Counted from the stretch's first letter, positions 35,488 through 44,191 are shown. The stretch: DNA of 64,000 nt from Streptomyces calvus (GCF_006782915.1 NZ_VCNP01000056.1:372001-436000), one strand, 5' to 3'. Notes: a model not told the origin generated them from the sequence alone. Numbers and translations are program-made.

Positions 35488-35636
35488 AGATGTCGTCTTC
35501 ACCCACCACGTCTGCGACTCCTCGCTACACGGTCAACGCCGCTCGGAGCCTAGCAGGCGGGCCGGGACGGCGCCGTTGCGCTCCGGTTGCTGAACCCCCG
35601 GCTCCGGTAAGGGAGTCGACCCGATAGGTTCTGCGC

Positions 35637-36149
35637 ATGGTGCGATACGCGGAGCCGGGCACGGTCGAATGGGTGGAGTCGGGCGGCGGGCCGCTCATCG
35701 CGGTGCCGGAGACGGTGCTGCCGTTCTGGACCGGCGCCGACGGCGAGGAGACGGCCTCCGACTACGACCGGGCCTGCGAGGTGGACGGACTCGTCGGCCT
35801 CCTCCCGGTCGGTGACGCCACGGCCCTCGTCCTGGGCGACGAGCCCGCCGCCACCGCGTTCCTGCCCGAGCACGGCACCCTCGTCCGGTGCGTCGCCGCG
35901 CACTCCGAGGCGGAGGTGCTGGCGAGCGTCCCGGAGGCGCTGCACACCGCGCAGTGGCAGCCCGAGGTGCAGTGGAAGGTACCGGGCGAGCTCGTGCTGT
36001 TCGACGCGGCCTGGCCCGGCGCCCGGTCCACCGGCACCGACCACGTACGGCTCGCCCTCGCGCCCGGCCGTTACGCGGTCCGCGCGGCCCACGTGCAGCC
36101 GGGCCCGGAGACCTGGCTGGTCCTCGTCCAGTTCCGGCCGCTGACCTGA
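35637..36149 (+). CDS. Imm21-like immunity protein
   Basis: 170 aa soluble protein. The opening WVESGGGPLIAVPETVLP followed by DYDRACEVDGLVGLLPVG and LVLGDEPA is the pattern I associate with the Imm21 family, proposed as immunity proteins of polymorphic toxin systems. No toxin gene is next to it, so it is an orphan here. ATG 35637 lacks a good ribosome-binding site; GTG 35640 is an alternative start. Family assignment rests on recalled sequence pattern. Confidence 0.7.
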   Translation: MVRYAEPGTVEWVESGGGPLIAVPETVLPFWTGADGEETASDYDRACEVDGLVGLLPVGDATALVLGDEPAATAFLPEHGTLVRCVAAHSEAEVLASVPEALHTAQWQPEVQWKVPGELVLFDAAWPGARSTGTDHVRLALAPGRYAVRAAHVQPGPETWLVLVQFRPLT

Positions 36150-36160
36150 ACCCGGGCGGG

Positions 36161-36276
36161 GAGCCGGGACGTCGGGGACATTCGTGCACGACCGGAGGGA
36201 GCCGGGACGTCGGGGACATTCGGGTGCGCGGCCGGGGGAGCCGGGACGTCCGGGAAATTCGGGTGCGCGGCCTGCG
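36161..36276 (+). repeat. Three tandem ~38-bp units
   Basis: GAGCCGGGACGT begins at 36161, 36199 and 36238, each followed by a CGGGACATTCG-like stretch and a GTGCGCGGCC-like end. It fills the gap between the Imm21-like gene and the SDR gene. Confidence 0.85.
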
Positions 36277-36299
36277 CCGGAAGCCCATCATGGGCGATC

Positions 36300-37145
36300 A
36301 TGCCCAAGTACCCGCACCCCGCCCCCGAAGAGCTCCGCCGTGACCCCCTGCCGCTGCGCGGCCGGACGGCGCTGGTCACCGGCGCCAGCCGGCGCGGCGG
36401 CATCGGGCACGCCGTCGCGCGGCGTCTCGCCGCCCACGGCGCCGGCGTCTATCTGCACCACCACGTGCCGCACGACGCCGCCATGCCGTGGGGCGCCGAC
36501 AGCGTCGAGGAGGTGACGGCCTCCGTGCGTGCCGCGCTCGCCGACCCCGGCGCGCAGGTGGTGGCCGGCCCGGGCGACCTGTCCGACCCGGCGGCGCCCG
36601 CCGCCCTGCACGCCCGGGCGGCCGAGGCGCTCGGCGGACGGCTCGACATCCTCGTCGCCAACCACGCCCTCAGCGGCTCCGACGGCGACCTCGACACGAT
36701 CGACGCCGCCATGCTCGACGCGCACTGGGCCGTCGACACCCGCTCGGTGCTGCTGCTCGTGCAGGCCCACGCCCGGCACCGGGCCGCCCTGCCGCCCCGC
36801 ACCCCGGGCGGGCGCGTGGTGATGATGACCTCCGGGCAGGACATCGCCGGCGGGATGCCCGGCGAGATCGCCTACGCCCTCCAGAAGGGCGCGCTCGCCT
36901 CGATCACCCGCTCCCTGGCGACCGCGCTGGCCGAACACGCGGTGACCGTGAACACCGTCAACCCCGGCCCCGTGGACACCGACTACCTCACCGGCGACGC
37001 CTACGAGGCCGTCGCCGCCCGCTTCCCCGCCGGACGCTGGGGCATGCCCGACGACCCGGCCCGCCTCATCGCGTGGCTGGCCACGGACGAGGCGGACTGG
37101 ATCACCGGTCAGGTCATCGACTCCGAGGGCGGCTTCCGGCGCTGA
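36300..37145 (+). CDS. Short-chain dehydrogenase/reductase
   Basis: 281 aa NAD(P)-dependent oxidoreductase of the classical SDR family. Cofactor loop TGASRRGGIG (about 27-36), NHA near 120, catalytic Ser in MMTSGQ (about 180), Tyr and Lys in YALQK (about 197-201), then a PGPVDTDYLTG segment and a C-terminal VIDSEGGF. The insertion of Arg-Arg in the glycine loop is common in 3-oxoacyl-ACP reductase-like members. Substrate unknown. It converges with the DUF885 gene across an 18-bp repeat array. Confidence 0.9.
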   Translation: MPKYPHPAPEELRRDPLPLRGRTALVTGASRRGGIGHAVARRLAAHGAGVYLHHHVPHDAAMPWGADSVEEVTASVRAALADPGAQVVAGPGDLSDPAAPAALHARAAEALGGRLDILVANHALSGSDGDLDTIDAAMLDAHWAVDTRSVLLLVQAHARHRAALPPRTPGGRVVMMTSGQDIAGGMPGEIAYALQKGALASITRSLATALAEHAVTVNTVNPGPVDTDYLTGDAYEAVAARFPAGRWGMPDDPARLIAWLATDEADWITGQVIDSEGGFRR

Positions 37146-37161
37146 CCGCACCGAACGCGCC

Positions 37162-37340
37162 GGCCCGGTCCGCAGCGTCGGCCCGGTCCACAGTGCCGGC
37201 CCGGTCCGCAGTGCCGGCCCGGTCCGCAGTGCCGGCCGGTCCGCAGTGCCGGCCCGGTCCGCAGCGTCGGCCCGGCCCACAGTGCCGGCCCGGCCCGCAG
37301 TGCCGGCCCCGCCCACAGCGTCGGCCCGGCTCACAGTGCC
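37162..37340 (+). repeat. Ten tandem 18-bp units between convergent genes
   Basis: The consensus is GGCCCGGTCCGCAGTGCC; unit 5 is one base short. The array fills the space between the SDR stop and the DUF885 gene, and its last unit includes the DUF885 stop codon and final residues. Confidence 0.92.
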
Positions 37341-39019
37341 GACAGTTCGTCCACCAGGTCGTCCAGGCCCAGGGAGCCCTGGGACAGCGCGGCCATGTGC
37401 CAGGCCTTCAGGTCGAACGCGTCGCCGTGCCGCTTGCGGGCGTTCTCCCGGCCCAGCAGCCACGCCCGCTCGCCGAGCTTGTAGCCGATCGCCTGGCCCG
37501 GGATCGTCAGATAGCGGGTCAGCTCGCTCTCCACGAAGTCCGCCGGGCGGCTGCTGTGGGCGCCGAAGAACTCCTCGGCCAGCTCCGGCGTCCAGCGCTC
37601 ACCCGGGTGGAACGGCGAGTCCGCGGGGATCTCCAGCTCCAGGTGCATGCCGATGTCGACGATCACCCGGGCCGCCCGCATCATCTGCGCGTCCAGGTAG
37701 CCGAGCCGCTCCTCCGCGTCCGCGAGGAACCCGAGCTCGTCCATCAGCCGCTCCGCGTACAGTGCCCAGCCCTCGGCGTTGGCGCTGACCATGCCCACCG
37801 AGGCCTGGTAGCGGGAGAGGTCCGCGGAGACGTGCACCCACTGCGCCAGCTGGAGGTGATGGCCCGGAACGCCCTCGTGGTACCAGGTGGAGACCAGGTC
37901 GTAGACCGGGAAGCGGGTCAGGCCCATCGTGGGCAGCCAGGTGCATCCCGGACGCGAGAAGTCCTCCGACGGAGGCGTGTAGTACGGCGCCGCCGCGCTG
38001 CCCGGCGGGGCGATCCGCGACTCCACCCGGCGCACCCGTTCGGCGAGGTCGAAGTGGGTGCCGTCGAGCGACTCGATCGCCCGGTCCATCACGCCCTGGA
38101 GCCATTCACGGACCTCGTCGACGCCCTCGATGTGCCGGCCGTGCTCGTCGAGGTGCGCCAGCGCCACCCAGGGCGTCTCGGCGCCGGGCAGGATCTTCTC
38201 GGCCTCCTTCCGCATCTCGCCGAGCAGCCGGTGGTACTCCGACCAGCCGTACGCGTACGCCTCGTCCAGATCGAGATCGGTGCCGTTGAAGTAGCGGGCC
38301 CAGCGGGCGTAGCGCTCCCGGCCCACGGTGTTCGGGGCGTCCTCGACGGCCGGCGCGTACACGTCGCGCATCCAGTCCCGCAGCTCCACCACGGCCGCGG
38401 TCGCCGCGCGGGCGCCCTCGTCCAGCTCCGCGCGCAGCGCGTCCGGGCCCGCGGCGGCGAAGTCCTCGAACCAGCCGCGGCCCTCGCCGGTGTCCGCCCA
38501 CTCGGTGAGCTGCCCGACGAACGTCCGCGTCGGGCGCGGAGCCGCGTACAGCTTGCGTTCCAGGCCGAGCGCCAGGGACTCCCGGTAGCCCGCAAGCGCG
38601 GCCGGGACCGCGCGCAGCCGCCGGGCGATCGCCGCCCAGTCCTCCTCGGTCTCCGCCGGTGTCACCGTGAACACCTCGCGCACCGAGTGCGCCACCGTGC
38701 CGAGGTTGCCGACCGAGCGGAGCCCTTCGTCGGCCTCGTGCACGGCCAGTTCCGCGGTGAGCCGCTCACGCAGCAGCCGGGCGCAGCGGCGCTCGATGCC
38801 GCTGTCCGCGCCGGGCAGCCGCTCCGCCTCGTCGAGCCGGGCGAGCGTGGCCCGCTGCAGATCGGCGAGCGCGGCCTGGCCGGCGGGCGAGAGATCGGGC
38901 AGCCGGGAGGAGCTCTCCTTCACACCGAGGAACGTCCCGGTGACCGGGTCGAGGGCGATGAGCTGGTCGACGTAGGCGTCGGCGACCTGACGGGGAAGCG
39001 CGCTGTTGGTCTGTGACAT
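37331..39019 (-). CDS. DUF885 family protein, zinc metallopeptidase-like
   Basis: 562 aa. It carries WYHEGVPGHHLQ (about residue 407), an HExxxGHH motif that in DUF885 proteins matches a zinc-peptidase active site, and a downstream NAEGWALYAERLMDELG in the place of the third metal ligand. No signal peptide or membrane helix is evident, so it is probably cytoplasmic. I chose the second ATG (MSQTNSALP) because AGGATGG lies 6 nt before it, while the first ATG (39028) overlaps that site. The C-terminal residues fall inside the 18-bp repeat array. Confidence 0.88.
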   Translation of the reverse strand: MSQTNSALPRQVADAYVDQLIALDPVTGTFLGVKESSSRLPDLSPAGQAALADLQRATLARLDEAERLPGADSGIERRCARLLRERLTAELAVHEADEGLRSVGNLGTVAHSVREVFTVTPAETEEDWAAIARRLRAVPAALAGYRESLALGLERKLYAAPRPTRTFVGQLTEWADTGEGRGWFEDFAAAGPDALRAELDEGARAATAAVVELRDWMRDVYAPAVEDAPNTVGRERYARWARYFNGTDLDLDEAYAYGWSEYHRLLGEMRKEAEKILPGAETPWVALAHLDEHGRHIEGVDEVREWLQGVMDRAIESLDGTHFDLAERVRRVESRIAPPGSAAAPYYTPPSEDFSRPGCTWLPTMGLTRFPVYDLVSTWYHEGVPGHHLQLAQWVHVSADLSRYQASVGMVSANAEGWALYAERLMDELGFLADAEERLGYLDAQMMRAARVIVDIGMHLELEIPADSPFHPGERWTPELAEEFFGAHSSRPADFVESELTRYLTIPGQAIGYKLGERAWLLGRENARKRHGDAFDLKAWHMAALSQGSLGLDDLVDELSAL

Positions 39020-39052
39020 GCGCACCATCCTGGTACGCGCTCCCGCCGTGCG

Positions 39053-39544
39053 TCACCCGGTTTGAGCCGAGGGCGAAGACGGCAGCACCGGACCGCAGTC
39101 CCACTGCTGGAAGATCAGCCGGGTCTCCACGCGCGCCACCTCGCGGCGGGCCGTGAACTCGTCCAGCACCAGCCGTTGCAGATCGGCCATGTCCGCGACC
39201 GCGACATGCACCAGATAGTCGTCGGGGCCGGTCAGGTGGAACACAGTCAGCGACTCCGGCAGCGCCCTGATCCGCTCCACGAACGGGCCGACCAGCTCCC
39301 GCCGGTGCGGCCTGACCTGCACCGACAGCAGCGCCTGGAGTCCCCGGCCCAGCTTGGCCGGATCCAGCTTCAGCCGGTGCCCGAGGATCACGCCGGAGCG
39401 GCGCAGCCGGGTCACCCGGTCCAGACAGGTCGACGGCGCGACCCCGACCTGCGCGGCGAGATCCCGGTACGTCGTCCGGGCGTCGTTCTGCAACAGCCGC
39501 AGCAGATGAAGGTCGACCGGATCGAGTACGACGGATTCGGCCAC
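39053..39544 (-). CDS. Lrp/AsnC-family transcription regulator
   Basis: 163 aa. The N-terminal helix-turn-helix (LLRLLQNDARTTYRDLAAQVGVAPSTCLDRV) is followed by an Lrp ligand-binding (RAM) domain with GPDDYLVHVAVADM. GTG 39544 gives the usual short N-terminus. It is divergent from the PLP-enzyme gene with about 60 bp between starts, the normal arrangement for a Lrp-type regulator and its amino-acid catabolic target. An amino acid, probably Met or Cys, is the likely effector by inference. Confidence 0.92.
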   Translation of the reverse strand: MAESVVLDPVDLHLLRLLQNDARTTYRDLAAQVGVAPSTCLDRVTRLRRSGVILGHRLKLDPAKLGRGLQALLSVQVRPHRRELVGPFVERIRALPESLTVFHLTGPDDYLVHVAVADMADLQRLVLDEFTARREVARVETRLIFQQWDCGPVLPSSPSAQTG

Positions 39545-39604
39545 CCGCCGAACGTAGCACGGGCTCCGGACCGGATGAACCGTTCTGTGTTCACCCTTCC
39601 GTCC

Positions 39605-40792
39605 ATGGACATGGGCATGGAAACGCGACGCACCACGAGAGCACTCGCCACCGAAGCCGTGCACGCGGGCCGGGACGACCTCGCCGGCCTCGGACTGCAC
39701 GCCCCGCCGATCGACCTGTCCACCACCTACCCCTCCTACGACAGCCGCGCCGAGGCCGCCCGCATCGACGCCTTCGCCACCACCGGCGCCGACCCGGACG
39801 GACCGCCCGTGTACGGACGGCTCGGCAACCCGACCGTCGCGCGCTTCGAGACCGCCCTGGCCCGGCTGGAGGGCACCGAGTCGGCGGTCGCGTTCGCCAG
39901 CGGCATGGCCGCGCTCAGCGCCGTCCTGCTGGTCCGCGGCTCCATGGGACTGCGGCACGTCGTCGCCGTACGCCCGCTGTACGGGTGCAGCGACCATCTG
40001 CTGACCGCCGGACTGCTCGGCTCCGAGGTGACCTGGACCGACCCGGCCGGGGTCGCCGACGCGCTGCGCCCGGACACCGGACTGGTGCTGGTGGAGTCGC
40101 CGGCCAACCCGACGCTCGCCGAGATCGACCTGCGGGCCGTCGCCCACGCCTGCGGCTCCGTGCCGCTGCTCGTCGACAACACCTTCGCCACCCCCGTCCT
40201 GCAGCGTCCGGCCGAGCAGGGGGCGCGGCTGGTGCTGCACAGCGCCACCAAGTACCTCGGCGGGCACGGGGACGTGCTGGCCGGCGTGGTGGCCTGCGAC
40301 GAGGAGTTCGCCGGACGGCTGCGCCAGGTGCGCTTCGCCACCGGCGGCGTGCTGCACCCGCTGGCCGGCTACCTGCTGCTGCGCGGTCTGTCGACGCTGC
40401 CGGTCCGGGTGCGGGCCGCGTCCGCGAGCGCCGCCGAACTCGCCGGGCGGCTCGCCGCCGACCCGCGCGTGGCCCGCGTCCACTACCCGCGCATCGGCGG
40501 GGCGATGGTCTCCTTCGAGGTGCACGGCGACCCGCACGAGGTGATCGCCGGCGTACGGCTGATCACTCCGGCCGTCAGCCTCGGCAGCGTGGACTCCCTC
40601 ATCCAGCACCCGGCGTCCATCAGCCACCGCATCGTCGACGCCGACGACCGCAGGGACGCCGGGGTGAGCGACCGGCTGCTGCGGCTCTCGGTCGGCCTGG
40701 AGGACGTCGAGGACCTGTGGGCCGACCTGGACGCGGCCCTGGGGGAGCGGGCCGGGACGCCCGCACACCCGGAGGCGCTGGCCCAGGGCTGA
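39605..40792 (+). CDS. Cys/Met-metabolism PLP-dependent enzyme (methionine gamma-lyase-like)
   Basis: 395 aa. The PLP lysine lies in HSATKYLGGHGD (about 215), preceded by VDNTFATP; the N-terminal VYGRLGNPTV and AFASGMAA segments are typical of the cystathionine synthase/lyase fold. The ending SVGLEDVEDLWADL is also standard. I cannot separate methionine gamma-lyase from cystathionine gamma-synthase or lyase by eye; pairing with a divergent Lrp-type regulator favours a catabolic lyase. In-frame ATGs at 39575, 39605, 39611 and 39617 are possible starts and none has a clear ribosome-binding site. Confidence 0.88.
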   Translation: MDMGMETRRTTRALATEAVHAGRDDLAGLGLHAPPIDLSTTYPSYDSRAEAARIDAFATTGADPDGPPVYGRLGNPTVARFETALARLEGTESAVAFASGMAALSAVLLVRGSMGLRHVVAVRPLYGCSDHLLTAGLLGSEVTWTDPAGVADALRPDTGLVLVESPANPTLAEIDLRAVAHACGSVPLLVDNTFATPVLQRPAEQGARLVLHSATKYLGGHGDVLAGVVACDEEFAGRLRQVRFATGGVLHPLAGYLLLRGLSTLPVRVRAASASAAELAGRLAADPRVARVHYPRIGGAMVSFEVHGDPHEVIAGVRLITPAVSLGSVDSLIQHPASISHRIVDADDRRDAGVSDRLLRLSVGLEDVEDLWADLDAALGERAGTPAHPEALAQG

Positions 40793-40881
40793 GGCCCGGC
40801 GCACACCGCGATCGGCCCGGCGGGTCGCGCCGGGCCGATCGCCGCGTGCGGGCACGGTGGCCCCGGGTCGGACGGATCCTA

Positions 40882-41065
40882 GGGCCTGTCGTTTGGATCA
40901 TGTCGGTTTCGCGGGGCGTGGCACGCACATCTGCTGCGTTGTCGTCGGTTGTCGACGCTCCGCGTCGCCGCCCTCCTCCGCCTTGCAGCTGCACGCACCA
41001 CGCCCCGCTCGGGTGGGCTGAGAAGCGCTGCGTCTCCCAGCCGACCTGATCCAAACGACAGACCC
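40882..41065. mobile_element. MITE-like element, 184 bp, with TA flanks
   Basis: The 19-bp terminal inverted repeats (GGGCCTGTCGTTTGGATCA and its partner ending ACAGACCC) differ at one position and are flanked by TA on both sides (40880-40881 and 41066-41067). Internal arms CGGGGCGTGG / CCACGCCCCG give further pairing, so the whole element can fold on itself. There is no transposase frame. TA duplication is typical of Tc1/mariner or IS630-type transposases acting in trans. Confidence 0.75.
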
Positions 41066-42330
41066 TAGGACCGGCCGATCCGCTCGCCGTGCTCCGGCGC
41101 GTTGCGGGACGGTACGGCGTCCAGCCGGGCCGTGACGACCAGGGTGCCCTCCTCGATCTGGTAGTCGAGGGGCAGGCCCAGTCCGCGCATCGCGGCGACC
41201 ATGCCGGTGTTGGCCGCCTGCGTCACGGCGTACACATGGGCGCAGTCCGCCTCGGCGGCCATGGCCACCAGCCGCGCGAGGAGCGCGCCGCCGATGCCCC
41301 GGCGCTGCCAGGCGTCCTCCACGATCAGCGCCACCTCGGTCTCGTCGCCGTCCCACAGCAGATGGCCGAGGCCGACGATGCGGCCGGAGGCGGTCTGCAC
41401 CGCGAGGGTGCGGCCGAAGCGGGGGCTGAGCAGGTGGTTGAGGTAGCGGTCCGCGTCGCCCACCGGGCCGTGGTACCGCATGCGCAGGGTGTGCGCGGAG
41501 CAGCGCTCGTGCATCGCCCGCGCGGCGGCCAGGTCGCCGGTGTCCGCCCGGCGCACGGAGATGTCACCGCCCTCGGGCAGCCGGAGCACGTCCCGGCCGC
41601 GCGGCAGGCGCGGACCGAGCCGCGCGTCCAGTTCCACCAGGGCCCGGGCGCGGGCGAACTCGGTGGGTGTGAACGGCAGATGGGGCCGCTCCACCGTGAT
41701 CACGCCGCCCTCCGGGGCGCGCAGCCGGATGACGGTGTCCTCCAGGGAGCCCTCCGCCGGCACGGTGCCGTGCGGTCCCGGTCCGTCGGCGGGAAGGGAG
41801 CGGATCGTGCACCGTCCCAGCAACTGGCGCAGCGCGAGCGGCAGTTCGGAGGCGTCCTGAGCGGTGCGGGCGGCCAGCCCGAGGACCCGGGTGGGTGCGT
41901 CCACCAGGTCGTGGGCGTCGGCCCGCTCGATCCAGGTGGCCGTGCCCCCGGCGCGCCCGACGGCCGCGGTGAGGTCCGTGCCGGCCGGGGCCCGCAGCAG
42001 GAACTCGTCGACGGTGTCGGCGCCCAGCGGGTGCGTCTGCAGGGTCAGGATGTCGACCCGCAGCCCGGCCAGTTCCGTGCACAGGGCGGCCAGCGCGCCC
42101 GGTTCGTCCTTCACCGTGGTCCGCATCCGCCACAGCTCGCTCTCCCCGGCCGCGGCGGAGGGCGGCGGGGCACCGCCGGTATCGTGCGCCGGCGGTGCGC
42201 TGCCGTGGCGGCGTGCCCACCACGCGTGGAAGCCGGCCGAGCAGCGCGCGGCGAGCCCGACCGGGATCCAGCGGCGGTGCACGGGACCGCCGTGCCGACT
42301 GTTGGTCACTTCGGACATGTCTCGAGTCAT
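41065..42330 (-). CDS. ACT-domain/GNAT fusion acetyltransferase
   Basis: 421 aa. Residues about 66-140 form an ACT-like amino-acid-binding domain (MRTTVKDEPGALAALCTELA). Residues about 260-420 form a GNAT domain with acetyl-CoA loop VEDAWQRRGIGGALL and a late HVYAVTQAANTGM. Actinobacterial ACT-GNAT fusions include protein lysine acetyltransferases controlled by amino acids, so that role is likely but inferred. ATG 42318 (MSEVTNSRHG) is an alternative start. The TAG stop is completed by the end of the MITE-like element; the empty site would also read TAG, so the product is unchanged. It follows phoD on the same strand after an 85-bp gap containing a palindrome. Confidence 0.82.
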   Translation of the reverse strand: MTRDMSEVTNSRHGGPVHRRWIPVGLAARCSAGFHAWWARRHGSAPPAHDTGGAPPPSAAAGESELWRMRTTVKDEPGALAALCTELAGLRVDILTLQTHPLGADTVDEFLLRAPAGTDLTAAVGRAGGTATWIERADAHDLVDAPTRVLGLAARTAQDASELPLALRQLLGRCTIRSLPADGPGPHGTVPAEGSLEDTVIRLRAPEGGVITVERPHLPFTPTEFARARALVELDARLGPRLPRGRDVLRLPEGGDISVRRADTGDLAAARAMHERCSAHTLRMRYHGPVGDADRYLNHLLSPRFGRTLAVQTASGRIVGLGHLLWDGDETEVALIVEDAWQRRGIGGALLARLVAMAAEADCAHVYAVTQAANTGMVAAMRGLGLPLDYQIEEGTLVVTARLDAVPSRNAPEHGERIGRS

Positions 42331-42354
42331 ACAGTCACTGTGAAGGAAATGTGT

Positions 42355-42368
42355 TTCGTGATCACGAA
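42355..42368. promoter_or_regulatory. Perfect 14-bp palindrome upstream of the ACT-GNAT gene
   Basis: TTCGTGATCACGAA lies 25 bp before the ACT-GNAT start codon. A second inverted pair CAGTCACTGTG / CACTGTGACTG (one mismatch) surrounds it at 42332 and 42371. The site looks like an operator for a dimeric repressor. Confidence 0.55.
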
Positions 42369-42415
42369 CGCACTGTGACTGACGGGTAAAGCCATCTTCT
42401 GTCCGTTTTGCTGCG

Positions 42416-44002
42416 TTACTGGCCGACCAGGCCCGGCTGCAGCGTCTTCGTGAACAGCACCGTGCCGTCCTGCTCCCGCATCCGCACCGTCAGCTCACCG
42501 CTGTCGCCGTCGATGTCGACCTCGCCGAAGAACTGGTAGCCGCCGGCGGGCGAGACGTTCGAGGCGGTCGGTGCCTTCACCCACACCCGCTCCGGGCCGA
42601 ACGTGTCGTCGAGCGCGCTGGCCGGGAAGGCACCCGCGTTGAGCGGACCGGAGACGAACTCCCAGAACGGCTCGAAGTCGCCGAACGCGGCCCGCGAGGG
42701 CTGGTAGTGCTGGGCCGAGGTGTGGTGCACGTCGGCCGTCAGCCACACGGTGCCGGTGATCCGCCGGTGCTTGACGAACCGCAGCAGTTCCGCGATCTGC
42801 AACTCCCGTCCCAGCGGCGCGCCCGGGTCGCCCTGGGCGACCGCCTCGACGTTCTGGCGGCCCTCCGTGGTGTCCGGCACGACCAGGCCGATCGGCATGT
42901 CGGCGGCGATCACCTTCCACACCGCCCGCGACCGGGCCAGCTCCCGCTTGAGCCACTCCAGCTGCTCGCGGCCGAGGATGCCCTGCGGGTCCACGGTCTG
43001 GTCGCCGGCGGAGTTGGCGTTGCGGTAGGTCCGCATGTCCAGCACGAACACGTCGAGCAGCGGGCCCTGCCGCAGCACCCGGTGCACCCGGCCCTCGCTC
43101 TCGCCCGGCCGCAGCGTCGACATCGGGAAGTACTCGCCGAACGCCCGCCGGGCACGGGCCGCCAGCACGTCGACGCTCTTCTCCGTGTACCGGGTGTCGG
43201 TGTCGGCGATCCGCTGGCCCGGGTACCAGTTGTTGCGCACCTCGTGGTCGTCCCACTGCACGATGGAGGGCACCTGGGCGTTGAACCGGCGCAGGTTCTC
43301 GTCGAGCAGGTTGTAGCGGAAGTTCCCGCGGAACTCGGCGAGGGTCTCGGCCACCTTGGACTTCTCCTCGGTGGTGATGTTCCGCCAGACACTGCCGTCC
43401 GGCAGCGCGGCGGTCTCCGGAATGGGGCCGTCGGCGTAGATCGTGTCGCCGCTGAACAGGAAGAAGTCCGGGTCGAGCCGGGCCATCGCGTCGAAGATGC
43501 GGTAGCCGCCGATGTCGGGGTTGATGCCCCAGCCCTGGCCGGCCAGGTCGCCCGACCACACGAACCGCACGCCGTCGCGCCGCCGGGCCGGCACGGTGCG
43601 GAAGGTGCCGTCGACCGGCTCGCCGGTGCGGCGCGGGTCGTCGGGGTCGGTGAGCAGCACGCGGTAGTGGATCTGCTCGCCGGGCGGCAGCCCGCGCAGC
43701 CGGGTGGTGCCGGTGAAGTCGGTGTCCGGGCCGAGCAGCGGACCGTGCCATCTGCGCGGATTGCGGAACGACTCGGTCGCCGACGTCTCGACGATCATCC
43801 GGGCCGGCCGGTCCGAACGCACCCACACCAGTCCGGAGTCACGCGTCACGTCGCCGGTCTGCACGCCCCAGCGCGCCAGCGGACGCCCGGACCGTGCGAA
43901 CGCGGGCGCCGCGCCGAGCGCGGTGGGCAGGGTCAGGGCCGCCGAGGCCGCGAGCGAGCCGCGCAGAACGGCGCGACGGCCCGGGAACGAACGGTGTGAC
44001 AT
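42416..44002 (-). CDS. phoD: PhoD-type alkaline phosphatase/phosphodiesterase, Tat-secreted
   Basis: 528 aa. Starts MSHRSFPGRRAVLRGSLAA, a twin-arginine signal peptide ending near AFA. Metal and active-site motifs: SGDLAGQGWG, FLFSGDTIYADG, QWDDHEVRNNW and LTADVHHTSAQHY, all in the order known for PhoD, which hydrolyses phosphate mono- and diesters outside the cell using calcium and iron. GGAGG sits 7 nt before the ATG; the 39 upstream in-frame codons precede the signal peptide and are not used. PhoP control under phosphate starvation is usual for the family, but I could not identify a PHO box with confidence. Confidence 0.93.
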   Translation of the reverse strand: MSHRSFPGRRAVLRGSLAASAALTLPTALGAAPAFARSGRPLARWGVQTGDVTRDSGLVWVRSDRPARMIVETSATESFRNPRRWHGPLLGPDTDFTGTTRLRGLPPGEQIHYRVLLTDPDDPRRTGEPVDGTFRTVPARRRDGVRFVWSGDLAGQGWGINPDIGGYRIFDAMARLDPDFFLFSGDTIYADGPIPETAALPDGSVWRNITTEEKSKVAETLAEFRGNFRYNLLDENLRRFNAQVPSIVQWDDHEVRNNWYPGQRIADTDTRYTEKSVDVLAARARRAFGEYFPMSTLRPGESEGRVHRVLRQGPLLDVFVLDMRTYRNANSAGDQTVDPQGILGREQLEWLKRELARSRAVWKVIAADMPIGLVVPDTTEGRQNVEAVAQGDPGAPLGRELQIAELLRFVKHRRITGTVWLTADVHHTSAQHYQPSRAAFGDFEPFWEFVSGPLNAGAFPASALDDTFGPERVWVKAPTASNVSPAGGYQFFGEVDIDGDSGELTVRMREQDGTVLFTKTLQPGLVGQ

Positions 44003-44191
44003 GGAGGCGCCTCCAGGGACGGGATCCGGCCAGTGTGCGCAGCCACACCTACTCGGGCGGCGCGGCTCGCGCGCAAACCGCAGGTGAACAACTGATCGGC
44101 CGAGCCCGCGGGCGCGCACCGGGCCCGCCGCGGCACCCGGGCGCGGACCGCGCGCGGGACCGGCCCGCGGCTCCCGTCCGCCGCGCCCCGG

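Noticed and set aside
37162..37340. CRISPR array
   Set aside because: Units are contiguous without spacers and no cas genes are present; the same applies to the other tandem repeats.
40898..41356. Coding frame through the MITE-like element
   Set aside because: The frame crosses both terminal repeats and runs antisense or out of frame to the neighbouring genes; the structure is explained by the inverted repeats.
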